Positions 35,709 through 44,333 of a stretch of 64,000 bases of DNA are shown here, in pieces. Both the position numbers and the translations under genes were made by a program. Position 1 is the stretch's first letter, and every line of letters starts with the position of its first letter. Below the pieces are notes generated by a model. The model did not search any database. It was not told where the DNA came from and saw nothing but the letters and a program-made list of their open reading frames with translations. The stretch is from Propionicimonas paludicola (GTDB lineage: Bacteria; Actinomycetota; Actinomycetes; Propionibacteriales; Propionibacteriaceae), in contig NZ_PDJC01000001.1 of the NCBI RefSeq assembly GCF_002563675.1, forward strand, positions 806,001 to 870,000, in the 5' to 3' direction.

Positions 35709-35773
35709 GCAACAACGTTGCCAAGCTGTGATCTTTGCCCCACTTGACGGATAGTTGATTCCATCGCAGAATC
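35709..35773. promoter_or_regulatory. Two inverted repeats in the ROK/ABC divergent promoter region
   Basis: GCAAC-AAC-GTTGC at 35709-35721 and GATTC-(7)-GAATC at 35757-35773 are perfect inverted repeats in the 151-bp gap between the ROK gene and the sugar-binding protein gene. Either could be the repressor operator. Confidence 0.5.
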
Positions 35774-35819
35774 AAACCGGCGCGACCGAGCGTTGCGCCC
35801 TGACCGATTGGAGACCGCA

Positions 35820-37112
35820 ATGAAGCACGCTCGACTACTCGGTGCGGTTGCTGCTGTGATGGCCCTGACTTTGGCCGGCTGCGGGACGGGCACTGCTGCC
35901 CCGTCCGCGTCCGGCTCTGCTCCCAATGCCTCTGCTCCCGCGGAGAAGGTCAGCTTGACCTTCTGGGGCACCTACGGCAACGGCGGCAACAGCTCTCAGA
36001 CCAAGGCGTTGGCGCCGCTGATCGACTCGTTCGAGAAGGCCAACCCCGACATCACCATCAACTACGTCGATATGCCTTATGACCAGCTCAAGCAGACCCT
36101 GACCACGGCCGCAGCCGGCGGCGAGCTGCCCGATCTGCTCCGCTCGGACATCGGCTGGATCGCCCAGTACGGCAAGCTCGGCGCGTTCGCGCCTCTGGAC
36201 CAGACAATGCCGGACTTCAAGACCTTCGCCGACGCCGTGTACCCCGGCACCCTGGCCGCCAATGCCTGGAACGGCCACTACTACGGCCTGCCGCTGGACA
36301 CCAACACCCGCGTCCTGGTCACCTCGCCCGAGGCGCTGAAGGCTGCCGGGCTGAGCAAGCCGCCGGCCACCTTCGCCGAGTTCACGGCCATGGCCGACAA
36401 GCTCAAGGGCACCAAGATCAAGGCCTTCGCCGACGGTGGTCTGGGGCAGTGGAACATCATGCCGTGGATCTGGTCCGGCGGCGGTGCGCTCACCGACGAC
36501 GCGGTCACCAAGGCCAGCGGCTACCTGGACTCGCCGAAGTCGGTAGCGGCCGTGCAGATGCTGGTCGACCTGTACAAGGCCGGACAGATCCCCAACCTGA
36601 TCACCGGTAACCAGGGCGCCACCGGCACCTCGGACGGCCTGCCGGGCGGCAACTACGCGTCCATCCTGGACGGGCCGTGGATGGTCGACATCTGGAAGCA
36701 GCAGTACCCGAAGTTCGCGCCGAACTACTCCCCGGTCCCGGCCGGTGACGGCGGCTCGGTGTCGGTGATCGGCGGCGAGAGCATCGTGATGAGCACCTCG
36801 ACCAAGCACGCCGAGGCTGCCCTGAAGTTCATCCGGTTCACCCAGAGCGAGGAGTTCCAGCTCGCCATGGCCGCCACCGGACAGATGCCGGTGGTCGAGG
36901 CCACGGGCACCAAGGCCGCCACCCAGTTCCCGTACCTGGCGCCGTTCGCCGAGCAGCTGAAGACCGCGAAGTCCCGGCTGAATATCCCGGAGGCCGCCAA
37001 GGTTGACACCATCTTGAACAATCACCTCACCGAGGCGTTCAAGGGGACGGCGACGGTCCAGGCAGCACTGACGGCTGCCGCTGCGGAGATCGACCCGCTG
37101 CTGGCCAAGTAG
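35820..37112 (+). CDS. Sugar ABC transporter binding lipoprotein
   Basis: 430 residues from the ATG at 35820 (TTGGAGA upstream). A lipobox LTLAGCG predicts lipidation. The body is a class I (MalE-like) extracellular binding protein: VSLTFWGTYGNGG, LIDSFEKANPDITINYVDMPYDQL, GELPDLLRSDIGWIAQYGKLGAF and a closing GESIVMSTSTKHAEAALKFI region. It probably captures isomalto-oligosaccharides, given the GH66 and GH13 genes at the end of the operon. First gene of a five-gene operon divergent from the ROK regulator. Confidence 0.9.
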   Translation: MKHARLLGAVAAVMALTLAGCGTGTAAPSASGSAPNASAPAEKVSLTFWGTYGNGGNSSQTKALAPLIDSFEKANPDITINYVDMPYDQLKQTLTTAAAGGELPDLLRSDIGWIAQYGKLGAFAPLDQTMPDFKTFADAVYPGTLAANAWNGHYYGLPLDTNTRVLVTSPEALKAAGLSKPPATFAEFTAMADKLKGTKIKAFADGGLGQWNIMPWIWSGGGALTDDAVTKASGYLDSPKSVAAVQMLVDLYKAGQIPNLITGNQGATGTSDGLPGGNYASILDGPWMVDIWKQQYPKFAPNYSPVPAGDGGSVSVIGGESIVMSTSTKHAEAALKFIRFTQSEEFQLAMAATGQMPVVEATGTKAATQFPYLAPFAEQLKTAKSRLNIPEAAKVDTILNNHLTEAFKGTATVQAALTAAAAEIDPLLAK

Positions 37113-37140
37113 GGCCACAGCGATTCGGAGAGGAAAGTAC

Positions 37141-38049
37141 ATGACCAGACGTGAGGCGGCCCCGGCCGCCGGGGGCGCCTCACGCCAGGCCCTGACCCCA
37201 TGGTTGTTCCTGGCACCGGGACTGGTGTTGTTCCTGGTGGCGATCATCTACCCGATCCTGAATGCGGCTCAGATGTCGCTGTACGACTGGAATGTCCTGT
37301 CGGCGGCCTCGTCGAAGTTCATCGGGTTCGACAACTACGTCCGCGCCTTCCACGACCCGATCTTCTGGACGGCGCTGGCCAACTCGGGGGCCTACATGGT
37401 CCTCACCGTCCCGCCCCAGATCATTCTGGGGCTGGGGCTGGCCCTGCTGCTGAAGGCGAAGTCCCCTGCTCAGCCGGTCTACCGGGTGCTGTTCTACCTG
37501 CCGGTGGTGACCAGTTGGGTGGTGGTCTCGCTGCTGTTCAAGTACCTGTTCGCCGATCAGGGCCTGATCAACTGGCTGATGGACCCGTCGATGGCCTCGC
37601 CGATCTCGTGGCTGTCCAGCCGCTGGGCCGCCATGATCGCGATCGCCGCCCTGGGCATCTGGAAGGGCATCGGCTGGTCGATGATGATCTTCCTGGCCGC
37701 CCTGCAAGGTATTCCGGCCGCGCTCGAAGAGGCTGCCACCATGGACGGCGCCAACCGCTGGCAGCGGTTCCGGGTGGTCAGCCTCCCGGCGATCTGGCCG
37801 GCCATGGCCTTCGTCCTGGTGATGCTGGTGATCGGCGGCTTCAACGTCTTCATCTCGGTGCTGCTGATGACCGGCGGTGGGCCGGCTCAAGCCACCGAGG
37901 TGGTGCTCACCTATTTGTACTCGGTCGCCTTCGGTGACCTCGACTTCGGCTACGGCTCGGCCATCGCCGTGCTGCTGACTTTGGTGGTGTTCGTGCTGGC
38001 CATGATCCAGTTGCGGGTCTACCGCACCGACGAGGAGGTGTCCGAATGA
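37141..38049 (+). CDS. Sugar ABC transporter permease (MalF/UgpA-like)
   Basis: 302 residues with six membrane helices. The ATPase-contacting EAA motif is EEAATMDGANRWQRFRVVSLPAIWP. Usual for CUT1 importers: FLAPGLVLFLVAIIYPILNA at the start and FNVFISVLLMTGGGP late. It follows the binding-protein gene by 28 bp with GAGAGGAAAG upstream, and overlaps the next permease by 4 bp. No ATPase gene is in the operon, so a shared MsmK/MsiK-type ATPase encoded elsewhere is expected. Confidence 0.9.
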   Translation: MTRREAAPAAGGASRQALTPWLFLAPGLVLFLVAIIYPILNAAQMSLYDWNVLSAASSKFIGFDNYVRAFHDPIFWTALANSGAYMVLTVPPQIILGLGLALLLKAKSPAQPVYRVLFYLPVVTSWVVVSLLFKYLFADQGLINWLMDPSMASPISWLSSRWAAMIAIAALGIWKGIGWSMMIFLAALQGIPAALEEAATMDGANRWQRFRVVSLPAIWPAMAFVLVMLVIGGFNVFISVLLMTGGGPAQATEVVLTYLYSVAFGDLDFGYGSAIAVLLTLVVFVLAMIQLRVYRTDEEVSE

Positions 38050-38891
38050 GCAGCTCTCGGACCGTCCGCAAGGGTGCGGCAGCCGTCGTCCGTCACGCCT
38101 TCCTGATCGTGGCGGCCGCGGTGATGGTGACGCCGTTCCTCTACATGATCTCGACCAGCTTCAAGTCGCAGGCCTATGTGCTGACCGTGCCGCCGCAGTT
38201 CATCCCGAACCCGGCCACCCTCGACAACTACGTCCAGGTCTGGAACACCCAGAACTTCGGACGCTACTTCGCCAACTCGCTGCTGGTGGCGGTCACGTCC
38301 ACGTTCTTGTCGGTGCTGCTCAGCGCCATGATGGCCTACGCCTTCGCCCGCTTCGAGTTCCGCGGCAAGAAGCTGCTGTTCCGGGTGGTCCTGCTCGGCC
38401 TGATGGTGCCGACCATGATGCTGATCATTCCGCAGTTCATCCTGGCCAAGGGCTTCGGGATGCTCGACTCCTACCTGGGCCTGATCGTGTTCTACGTGGC
38501 CGGCAACCTGTCGCTGAACACCTATCTGCTGCGCAGCTTCTTCGTCTCGATCCCGAATGAGCTCGACCAAGCCATGCAGGTGGACGGTGCCGGCCCATGG
38601 ACCCGGTTCGTCCGGCTGATCCTGCCGCTGTCGACCCCGGCGCTGGCCACCACCACGATCTTCACCTTCCTGGCCACCTGGGACGAGTTCGCTTGGGCGG
38701 CCACGATCATCCGCGACACCGAGCTGCGCACGCTGCCGATCGCGATCCGGCTGTTCCAGGGTGCCAATGCCACCCAGTGGGGGCTGGTGTTCGCGGCCTC
38801 GCTGATCGCCATCATTCCGGTGATCGCGGTCTTCCTGATCTTCCAGCGGTACTTTGTGCAGGGCCTCACGGCAGGAGCAATCAAGGGATGA
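38046..38891 (+). CDS. Sugar ABC transporter permease (MalG/UgpE-like)
   Basis: 281 residues with six membrane helices. The EAA loop is ELDQAMQVDGAGPWTRFVRLILP, and the end FQRYFVQGLTAGAIKG is typical of MalG-type subunits. Its ATG overlaps the first permease stop, and its stop overlaps the GH66 ATG, so translation is coupled throughout. Forms the heterodimeric channel with the preceding gene product. Confidence 0.9.
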   Translation: MSSSRTVRKGAAAVVRHAFLIVAAAVMVTPFLYMISTSFKSQAYVLTVPPQFIPNPATLDNYVQVWNTQNFGRYFANSLLVAVTSTFLSVLLSAMMAYAFARFEFRGKKLLFRVVLLGLMVPTMMLIIPQFILAKGFGMLDSYLGLIVFYVAGNLSLNTYLLRSFFVSIPNELDQAMQVDGAGPWTRFVRLILPLSTPALATTTIFTFLATWDEFAWAATIIRDTELRTLPIAIRLFQGANATQWGLVFAASLIAIIPVIAVFLIFQRYFVQGLTAGAIKG

Positions 38892-40486
38892 GTACGTCAA
38901 TGTGGGGTCCCGAACTCCTGCCGGCCAAGGCTGCCTTCGCCGCCGGTGAGGACGTGCTGCTCGAACTGCGCGGGCTGCCCGAGGCTGCGTCTGTTGCCGT
39001 GTGGAGCGGTGGTGAGCAGGTCGCCCGGGCGATCGCCGCGGACGGCTGGGTGCGGTTCGCCGGGTTGCCGGGCGGACGCTACGGCGCCGAGGTGTGGGAC
39101 GCCTCCGGAGTGCTGGCCCGGACCGCGTTCGCGGTCGGGGCCCAGGACATGCGCTACGGCTTCGTGGTCGACTACCGGCCCGGACGCGATGTGGCCGAGG
39201 TGGTCGACTTTGCGCGCCGGCTGCACCTGACCGACGTCCAGTTCTACGACTGGGCCTATCGGCATGCCGACCTCAACGGCGGCGGTGAGCTCTACGCGGA
39301 CGCGCTGGGCCAGCCGGTGAGCCTGGATACCGTCCGCGCTCTGGTGGACGGCCTGGCTGCCGCTGGTGCCCGCAGCCTGGGCTACGCGGCGGTCTATGGA
39401 GTCGGCGATGCCGAACTCGACGTGTGGGCCGACCAGGTGTTGCGCCAGGCGGACGGGCAGCCGTGGGGCCTGGGCGACTTCCTGACCATCGTCGACCCGT
39501 CCGATGTGACCTGGCTGGAGCACTTCGCGAGCGAGCTGCAGGAGGCCACCGCACGGCTGGGCTTCACCGGCTACCACCTGGACCAGTACGGCTACCCCAA
39601 GCGCGCCCGGCGCAGCGACGGGGCCCTGGTCGATCTGGCCGAGGCCTTCGCCACCATGATCGCGGCCGTGCGCCAGGCGCTGCCCGAGGCGCGGCTGGTG
39701 TTCAACCAGGTGAACGACTTCCCGACCTGGCGGACCGGCGGCAGCCCGCAAGATGCGGTCTACGTCGAGGTGTGGCCGCCGCACACCACCTTGGCCGACC
39801 TTTCCCGGTTGACCACGGCGAGCCGCCGCCACGGCAAGCCGGTGGTGATCAGCGCCTACCTCAAGCCCTACGAGCTCCCCGATCAGGACGCCGCCGATGC
39901 CGCGGCCCGGCTGACCATGGCCACGGTCTTCTCCCACGGCGGCAGCCATCTGCTGGTCGGGGAGGCCGATCGGATCCTGACCGACCCGTACTACGTCCGC
40001 AACCATCCGATGCGGCCCGAAACCGGCGCCATGCTGCGTCGCTGGTACGACTTCCTGGTCGAGCACGGCGACTACCTGACCGACCCGGGGCTGGTCGAGG
40101 TGACCGGGGCCTATGCCGATGCGTACAACGGCGATCTCGAGGTGGCCTTCGACGGTGTCGAGATTGGCTGGAACCCGGAGCCGGGGAAGATCTGGCGCCG
40201 GATCACCCGGCGCGGCGACGACCTGATCGTCCATCTGATCAACCTGATCGGCCAGGACGACACCGAATGGGATGCGCCCAAGCGTCCGGCCACGGAGGTG
40301 GCCGAGGGAGTGCTGCGGGTGCGTCCGATCTCGGCGGCGGGCTGCCGGGTGCTGGTCGCTGATCCGGACGGCGCCGGACGACTGATCGAACTGCCGCTGC
40401 GGGCCGTGGACGGCCTGCTCGAGGCGGACCTGCCGAGCCTGCACAGCTGGCAGCTGATTGTGGTGAAAGAGAACAATGCGAACTGA
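38888..40486 (+). CDS. GH66-family alpha-1,6-glucan hydrolase/transferase (dextranase or cycloisomaltooligosaccharide type)
   Basis: 532 residues. An N-terminal beta domain (to about 85) precedes a TIM barrel that starts at MRYGFVVDYRP and carries VQFYDWAYRHA, GFTGYHLDQYGYPK (nucleophile Asp) and DAVYVEVWPPH (acid/base Glu). A C-terminal beta domain ends the protein. GH66 enzymes cut dextran or make cyclic isomaltooligosaccharides. No signal peptide is visible, although well-known members are secreted; the site of action should be the cytoplasm, on imported oligosaccharides. Overlaps both neighbours by a few bases. Confidence 0.87.
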   Translation: MSTSMWGPELLPAKAAFAAGEDVLLELRGLPEAASVAVWSGGEQVARAIAADGWVRFAGLPGGRYGAEVWDASGVLARTAFAVGAQDMRYGFVVDYRPGRDVAEVVDFARRLHLTDVQFYDWAYRHADLNGGGELYADALGQPVSLDTVRALVDGLAAAGARSLGYAAVYGVGDAELDVWADQVLRQADGQPWGLGDFLTIVDPSDVTWLEHFASELQEATARLGFTGYHLDQYGYPKRARRSDGALVDLAEAFATMIAAVRQALPEARLVFNQVNDFPTWRTGGSPQDAVYVEVWPPHTTLADLSRLTTASRRHGKPVVISAYLKPYELPDQDAADAAARLTMATVFSHGGSHLLVGEADRILTDPYYVRNHPMRPETGAMLRRWYDFLVEHGDYLTDPGLVEVTGAYADAYNGDLEVAFDGVEIGWNPEPGKIWRRITRRGDDLIVHLINLIGQDDTEWDAPKRPATEVAEGVLRVRPISAAGCRVLVADPDGAGRLIELPLRAVDGLLEADLPSLHSWQLIVVKENNAN

Positions 40487-42137
40487 CCAATGGTGGCGCT
40501 CGGCCGTCATCTACCAGATCTACCCCCGCTCGTTCGCCGACTCCGACGGCGACGGCATCGGTGACCTGCGCGGCATCATCGGGAAGCTCGATTACCTGGC
40601 TGACTTGGGCATTGACGCGGTCTGGCTGTCCCCGGTGTACCCCTCGCCCGGTGCGGACGCCGGCTACGACGTGGCCGACTACCGGGGCATCGACCCGCTG
40701 TTCGGGACCGAGTCCGACTTCGACGAACTGATCGCCGGCCTGCATGCCCGCGGCATCCGGCTGGTGATGGACGTGGTGTTCAACCACACGTCCATCGAGC
40801 ACCCGTGGTTCGTCGAGGCGAGTGCCTCCCGGGACGCGGCCAAGCGGGATTGGTATCTGTGGCGTGACGCCCGTCCGGGCTGTGTGGCCGGGCAGCCGGG
40901 GGCCGAGCCGAACAACTGGGAGTCGATCTTCGGAGGCCCGGCTTGGACCTTCCATGAGGCCACCGGCCAGTACTACCTGAACCTGTTCACCCCCGAGCAG
41001 CCCGACCTGAACTGGGAGAACCCCCTGGTCAGGGCCGAGTTGGCCGAGGTGCTGCGGTTCTGGCTGGGCCGTGGCGTCGATGGTTTCCGGATGGACGTGA
41101 TCAACTTCGTCTCCAAGGATCCGCGCTACCCCGACGGACGGGTCGGCTCGTCCGGGCTGGGCGACGGGTACCCCTACTTCTCCAACGGGCCGCGGATCCA
41201 CGAGTTCCTGGCCGAGATGCGCGGCGCGGTCGGCCCGGACGTCCTGCTGATCGCGGAGGCGCCCGGCGTGACCGTCCGCGACGGCGAGCTGTACACCGAT
41301 CCGGCCCGCGGCGAGGTGGACATGCTGTTCCAGTTCGAGCACGTGGGCCTGGACAGTGGCGAGACCAAGTGGGATCCGCGTCCGCTGCAGCTGGCCGAGC
41401 TGGTCGAGAATCTGCGCCGCTGGCAGCTCGAGATCGGGGACGGCTGGAACGCGCTGTACTGGTCGAACCACGACCAGCCGCGGGTGGTCTCGCGGTTCGG
41501 CGACCCGGCGTACTGGCGGGAGTCGGCCACCGCGCTGGCCACCCTGCTGCACCTGCTGCGCGGCACCCCGTTCGTCTACCAGGGCGAGGAGCTCGGCACC
41601 ACCAACTTCGGCTTCACCAGCCCGGATCAGTGCCAGGACATCGAGGCGCTGAACGCCTACTCAGCGCTGCTTTCGCGGGGCCTGACCCCGGCCGAGGCGA
41701 TCGCCCGAGTGGCTCCGGTGAGCCGGGACAACGCCCGGATCCCGATCGCCTGGGACGCCAGCCCGTCCGGCGGCTTCACCACGGGGACGGCCTGGCTGCC
41801 GCTGCACCCCGAGCGTGGGCTGTTCAACGCTGCCGCGGAGGCGGACGACCCGAACTCGGTGCTGGCCTACTACCGCCGGCTCATCGCTCTGCGGCACGCT
41901 GAACCGGCGATCTCGCTGGGCCGGCTGGACACCCTGGAACTGGTCGGCGACAGCGTCGTCCGGCTGGTGCGGGTGGGGGAGGGTTCGACGATCGAGGCCC
42001 TGATCAACCTGTCGAGCACCCCTCAGCAAGTCGCCGCCGATGGCGGGACGGTCGTGCTCTCGAACCTGCCGGTTTCCGCCGACTGGCTCAGCCTGGCGCC
42101 CTGGCAGGCCGTTGTGCTGCGCCGCCTGGGCGGCTGA
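40476..42137 (+). CDS. GH13 alpha-glucosidase (oligo-1,6-glucosidase-like)
   Basis: 553 residues, cytoplasmic. GH13 conserved regions are visible: DVVFNHTS (I), GFRMDVINF (II, nucleophile Asp), LLIAEAPG (III, acid/base Glu) and YWSNHDQPR (IV). The start WWRSAVIYQIYPRSFADSDGDGIGDLRGI is that of the oligo-1,6-glucosidase/alpha-glucosidase subgroup (shown as landmark). It would release glucose from the isomalto-oligosaccharides produced by the GH66 enzyme. The ATG lies 11 bp inside the GH66 gene; last gene of the operon. Confidence 0.92.
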   Translation: MRTDQWWRSAVIYQIYPRSFADSDGDGIGDLRGIIGKLDYLADLGIDAVWLSPVYPSPGADAGYDVADYRGIDPLFGTESDFDELIAGLHARGIRLVMDVVFNHTSIEHPWFVEASASRDAAKRDWYLWRDARPGCVAGQPGAEPNNWESIFGGPAWTFHEATGQYYLNLFTPEQPDLNWENPLVRAELAEVLRFWLGRGVDGFRMDVINFVSKDPRYPDGRVGSSGLGDGYPYFSNGPRIHEFLAEMRGAVGPDVLLIAEAPGVTVRDGELYTDPARGEVDMLFQFEHVGLDSGETKWDPRPLQLAELVENLRRWQLEIGDGWNALYWSNHDQPRVVSRFGDPAYWRESATALATLLHLLRGTPFVYQGEELGTTNFGFTSPDQCQDIEALNAYSALLSRGLTPAEAIARVAPVSRDNARIPIAWDASPSGGFTTGTAWLPLHPERGLFNAAAEADDPNSVLAYYRRLIALRHAEPAISLGRLDTLELVGDSVVRLVRVGEGSTIEALINLSSTPQQVAADGGTVVLSNLPVSADWLSLAPWQAVVLRRLGG

Positions 42138-42304
42138 GCCCAGTTCGACGCCTCGGGCCGGCGGTTCAGTTGGCGTCCGGCGAGCGGTGGCTGTCCTTCG
42201 ACGGCCGCCGCACTCGCCAGGTGAAGAATTGACCGTCCGTCCGTACCGCTGCTAGCGTCGATCACGTAGTCAGCCGCACCTGCCTCATGAAAGGAGGCCG
42301 TGAA

Positions 42305-42367
42305 ATGTCACCCACTGTCGATGGGCCCTTCGCGTCCGTCCATTCATTCGAGGCTCCCGCGCTCTGA
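42305..42367 (+). CDS. 20-codon leader peptide before the RIO-like kinase gene
   Basis: An ATG at 42305 with a perfect AAGGAGG 7 bases upstream opens a frame of 20 codons ending in TGA at 42365-42367. The peptide is neutral to slightly acidic (SPTVDGPFASVHSFEAPAL after Met), without repeats of one amino acid. It ends 15 bases before a hairpin that covers the ribosome binding site of the following gene. The strong initiation signal for so short a frame suggests a regulatory leader rather than a functional protein. Confidence 0.55.
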   Translation: MSPTVDGPFASVHSFEAPAL

Positions 42368-42381
42368 CCTCTACCTGTTAC

Positions 42382-42408
42382 GGGTGCCTCCTCCTTCCAG
42401 GAGAACCC
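42382..42408 (+). promoter_or_regulatory. Hairpin occluding the ribosome binding site of the RIO-like kinase
   Basis: CTCCT (42391-42395) can pair with AGGAG (42399-42403), and GGGT (42382-42385) with ACCC (42405-42408), closing a small stem over the AGGAGA that precedes the TTG start at 42410. Confidence 0.5.
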
Positions 42409-42409
42409 C

Positions 42410-43276
42410 TTGTCAGACATCAGTCCAGCCATCTCGTGGGATGAGCTTTCCTATCGCGCGCTCGGTGAAGACCTCGCCGAGCATCAACGTTGGTCCACCT
42501 GGGACACCGTCGAACGGTTGTGCCGGGGACCGCAGCCATGGCCGCAGTGGGTCGTCACCAGTTCGGCAGCGATCGACACCGATCTCGGCGTCCTGAAGAC
42601 GGGCAAGGAGGCCGACGTGTTCCTGCTGGAGCGGGCAGTTCCTGGTGATCCGGACGCCCGCTGCCTGCTGGCCGCCAAGCGCTATCGGTCGGCCGAGCAC
42701 CGGCTGTTCCGCCGCGACGACGCCTACACCCAGGGTCGCCGGGTCCGAAACAGCCGCGATGCGCGGGCCATGGCCACCAAGACCAACTTCGGACGGTCCG
42801 TCGAGGCCGATCTGTGGGCGAGGTCGGAGTGGTCGGGGCTCGTCCGCCTCTACGAGGCCGGAGTGCCGGTGCCGTATCCGGTGCAGGTCGACGGCCGCGA
42901 GATCCTGATGGAGTTCATCGCCGACTCGGCGTCCGGGCCGACGGTTGCCGCTCCCCGGCTGCACCAGGTGCGTCCCGGCTTGGCCGCCCTCGCCCGACTG
43001 TTCGAGCAACTGCGCGACGCGCTGCGGACGATGGCCAGCCTCGGTCTGGTGCACGGTGACCTGAGCCCGTACAACACCTTGGTGGCCGACGCCGACAGCG
43101 CCGAGCCGCGGTTGGTGATCATCGACGTGCCGCAGCTGGTCGATTTGGCCGCGAACCCGCACGCAGTCGAGTTCCTGCTGCGCGACTGCACGAACATGGC
43201 GACCTGGTTCAGTGCCAAGGGCTATCCGGTGGACGCCGACGAGCTGCTCGCCGACCTGCTGGGTTACGCCTGGTGA
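42410..43276 (+). CDS. RIO1-like serine protein kinase
   Basis: 288 residues from the TTG at 42410 (AGGAGA 6 bases upstream). RIO kinase features: a flexible ATP loop GVLKTGKEADVFLLE, an invariant Lys in LLAAKRYR, EFIADS hinge, catalytic loop LVHGDLSPYNTLV (HGDxxxxN) and metal motif VIIDVPQLVDL (IDxxQ). The canonical RIO order is complete. In archaea and eukaryotes RIO1 acts in small-subunit maturation; bacterial members are poorly characterised. Monocistronic, with an apparent leader-peptide control upstream. Confidence 0.88.
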   Translation: MSDISPAISWDELSYRALGEDLAEHQRWSTWDTVERLCRGPQPWPQWVVTSSAAIDTDLGVLKTGKEADVFLLERAVPGDPDARCLLAAKRYRSAEHRLFRRDDAYTQGRRVRNSRDARAMATKTNFGRSVEADLWARSEWSGLVRLYEAGVPVPYPVQVDGREILMEFIADSASGPTVAAPRLHQVRPGLAALARLFEQLRDALRTMASLGLVHGDLSPYNTLVADADSAEPRLVIIDVPQLVDLAANPHAVEFLLRDCTNMATWFSAKGYPVDADELLADLLGYAW

Positions 43277-43348
43277 GGATCGACTCGAAAGGTGGTTCCG
43301 AGTCGCTGTTAGGCTCGGGCCACCTTGTCCGCTGATCATTGGAGCGCA

Positions 43349-43858
43349 GTGCTGGAGTTCGAGCTGACGACCGAAGACTTCGTGGCCTTCAGCATCTATG
43401 GCGCCCTCAGCGCGCCCGCGGTGCAGAAGCGGAGTGCGCGGCTTCGGATAGGAGCGAGTGCGGCGATGTTCGTCGGTCTCGGCCTGGCCGCTGGTCTCCA
43501 GGACGGCTGGCTCTACGGGCTGGTGGCCGGCCTGATCGCTGCCGCGGTGTTCTGGCTGATCTGGCCCCCGTTGTGGGCGTGGTCGACCAAGCGAAACGTG
43601 ATGCGCCTGGCTGAGTCTGGCGGTCTCGGGAAGCCCGGACCCTGTCGGATCTGGATCGACCAGTACGGCGTGCACGACGCTACCCCGGACGGCACCTCGA
43701 CGGTCTCGTGGCGGGGTATCGACCGCGTGGAGGAGACTCCGTCGCACGCCTTCATCTTCGTCGGGCCGATCCAGGCCTACGTCATTCCCAAGCGGATCGG
43801 GGGCTCGGCTGTGGCCGACTTCCTGGCCGCGGTGAGGGCCGGCCTGGCCACGGCGTGA
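43349..43858 (+). CDS. YcxB-like membrane protein
   Basis: 169 residues from the GTG at 43349 (TTGGAG upstream; a TTG at 43325 is less well placed). The start (EFELTTEDFVAFSIYGA) and the C-terminal domain (IWIDQYGVHDATPDGTSTVSWRGIDRVEETPSHAFIF, landmark) follow the YcxB pattern: two central membrane helices and a PH-like beta domain ending YVIPKRI. Function unknown. Convergent with a very small minus-strand ORF. Confidence 0.78.
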   Translation: MLEFELTTEDFVAFSIYGALSAPAVQKRSARLRIGASAAMFVGLGLAAGLQDGWLYGLVAGLIAAAVFWLIWPPLWAWSTKRNVMRLAESGGLGKPGPCRIWIDQYGVHDATPDGTSTVSWRGIDRVEETPSHAFIFVGPIQAYVIPKRIGGSAVADFLAAVRAGLATA

Positions 43859-43930
43859 CGGGCCGCGCTGGTGCTCCTCGGGGCGTCGAAGCAGCGCGCC
43901 TCGCTCGACGGTGCGGACGGACGGCCGCGA

Positions 43931-44092
43931 TCAGCGGTGCGCGCGGACCCGCACCTGTGCGGGCTGGATCACGCCGAGACGGATCATCAGGACGAGCAGC
44001 TGGTAGTTCAGGCTGCGGCGCGCCGATCGGAGCAATCGCGGTAGTCGGGCTGGTGTGGCCCACGGGACCTCGGGGTTCGCGTTCTGCCTCAT
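43931..44092 (-). CDS. Possible 53-residue basic protein
   Basis: An ATG at 44092 opens a 53-codon frame ending in TGA at 43933-43931. It reads like a real protein, with a basic first half rich in Pro and Arg and an amphipathic helix-like second part (SLNYQLLVLMIRLGVIQPAQ). There is no obvious ribosome binding site, and the neighbouring frames are also open, so the call is tentative. No family is recognised. Confidence 0.35.
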   Translation of the reverse strand: MRQNANPEVPWATPARLPRLLRSARRSLNYQLLVLMIRLGVIQPAQVRVRAHR

Positions 44093-44213
44093 AAGCCCGA
44101 GTCTCGGGCTGCCATCTGTGACCGGGCTGAGGCTGAGCTAAGGCTTGCCCTTGGCGTCCGTATCGGGCACGGCTCGACCTGCCCGCCAGGTCTGCGCCAT
44201 CGCGCGGGTTCGA

Positions 44214-44333
44214 TCAACTTGGTGGGGCGTCCGTCGGATCGGAAGGCTTTGCCGGCAGTCCGGACGCCCACATTTCGATCGCCGTGTACACCAAGACAAA
44301 GAAGAACCAGGGCCAGACGATCACGTGAGGCAT
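44214..44333 (-). CDS. Possible 39-residue single-span membrane peptide
   Basis: From the ATG at 44333, a hydrophobic N-terminal helix (IVWPWFFFVLVYTAIEMWA) and a short Pro/Asp-rich tail. Its start overlaps the end of the next-upstream small membrane gene by 13 bp, suggesting coupling. No family recognised. Confidence 0.45.
   Translation of the reverse strand: MPHVIVWPWFFFVLVYTAIEMWASGLPAKPSDPTDAPPS

Noticed and set aside
42300-42596. 98-codon frame starting at GTG 42300
   Set aside because: It overlaps the RIO kinase for most of its length, has Arg/Pro/Ser-rich composition, and the ribosome binding site spacing fits the ATG at 42305 better.
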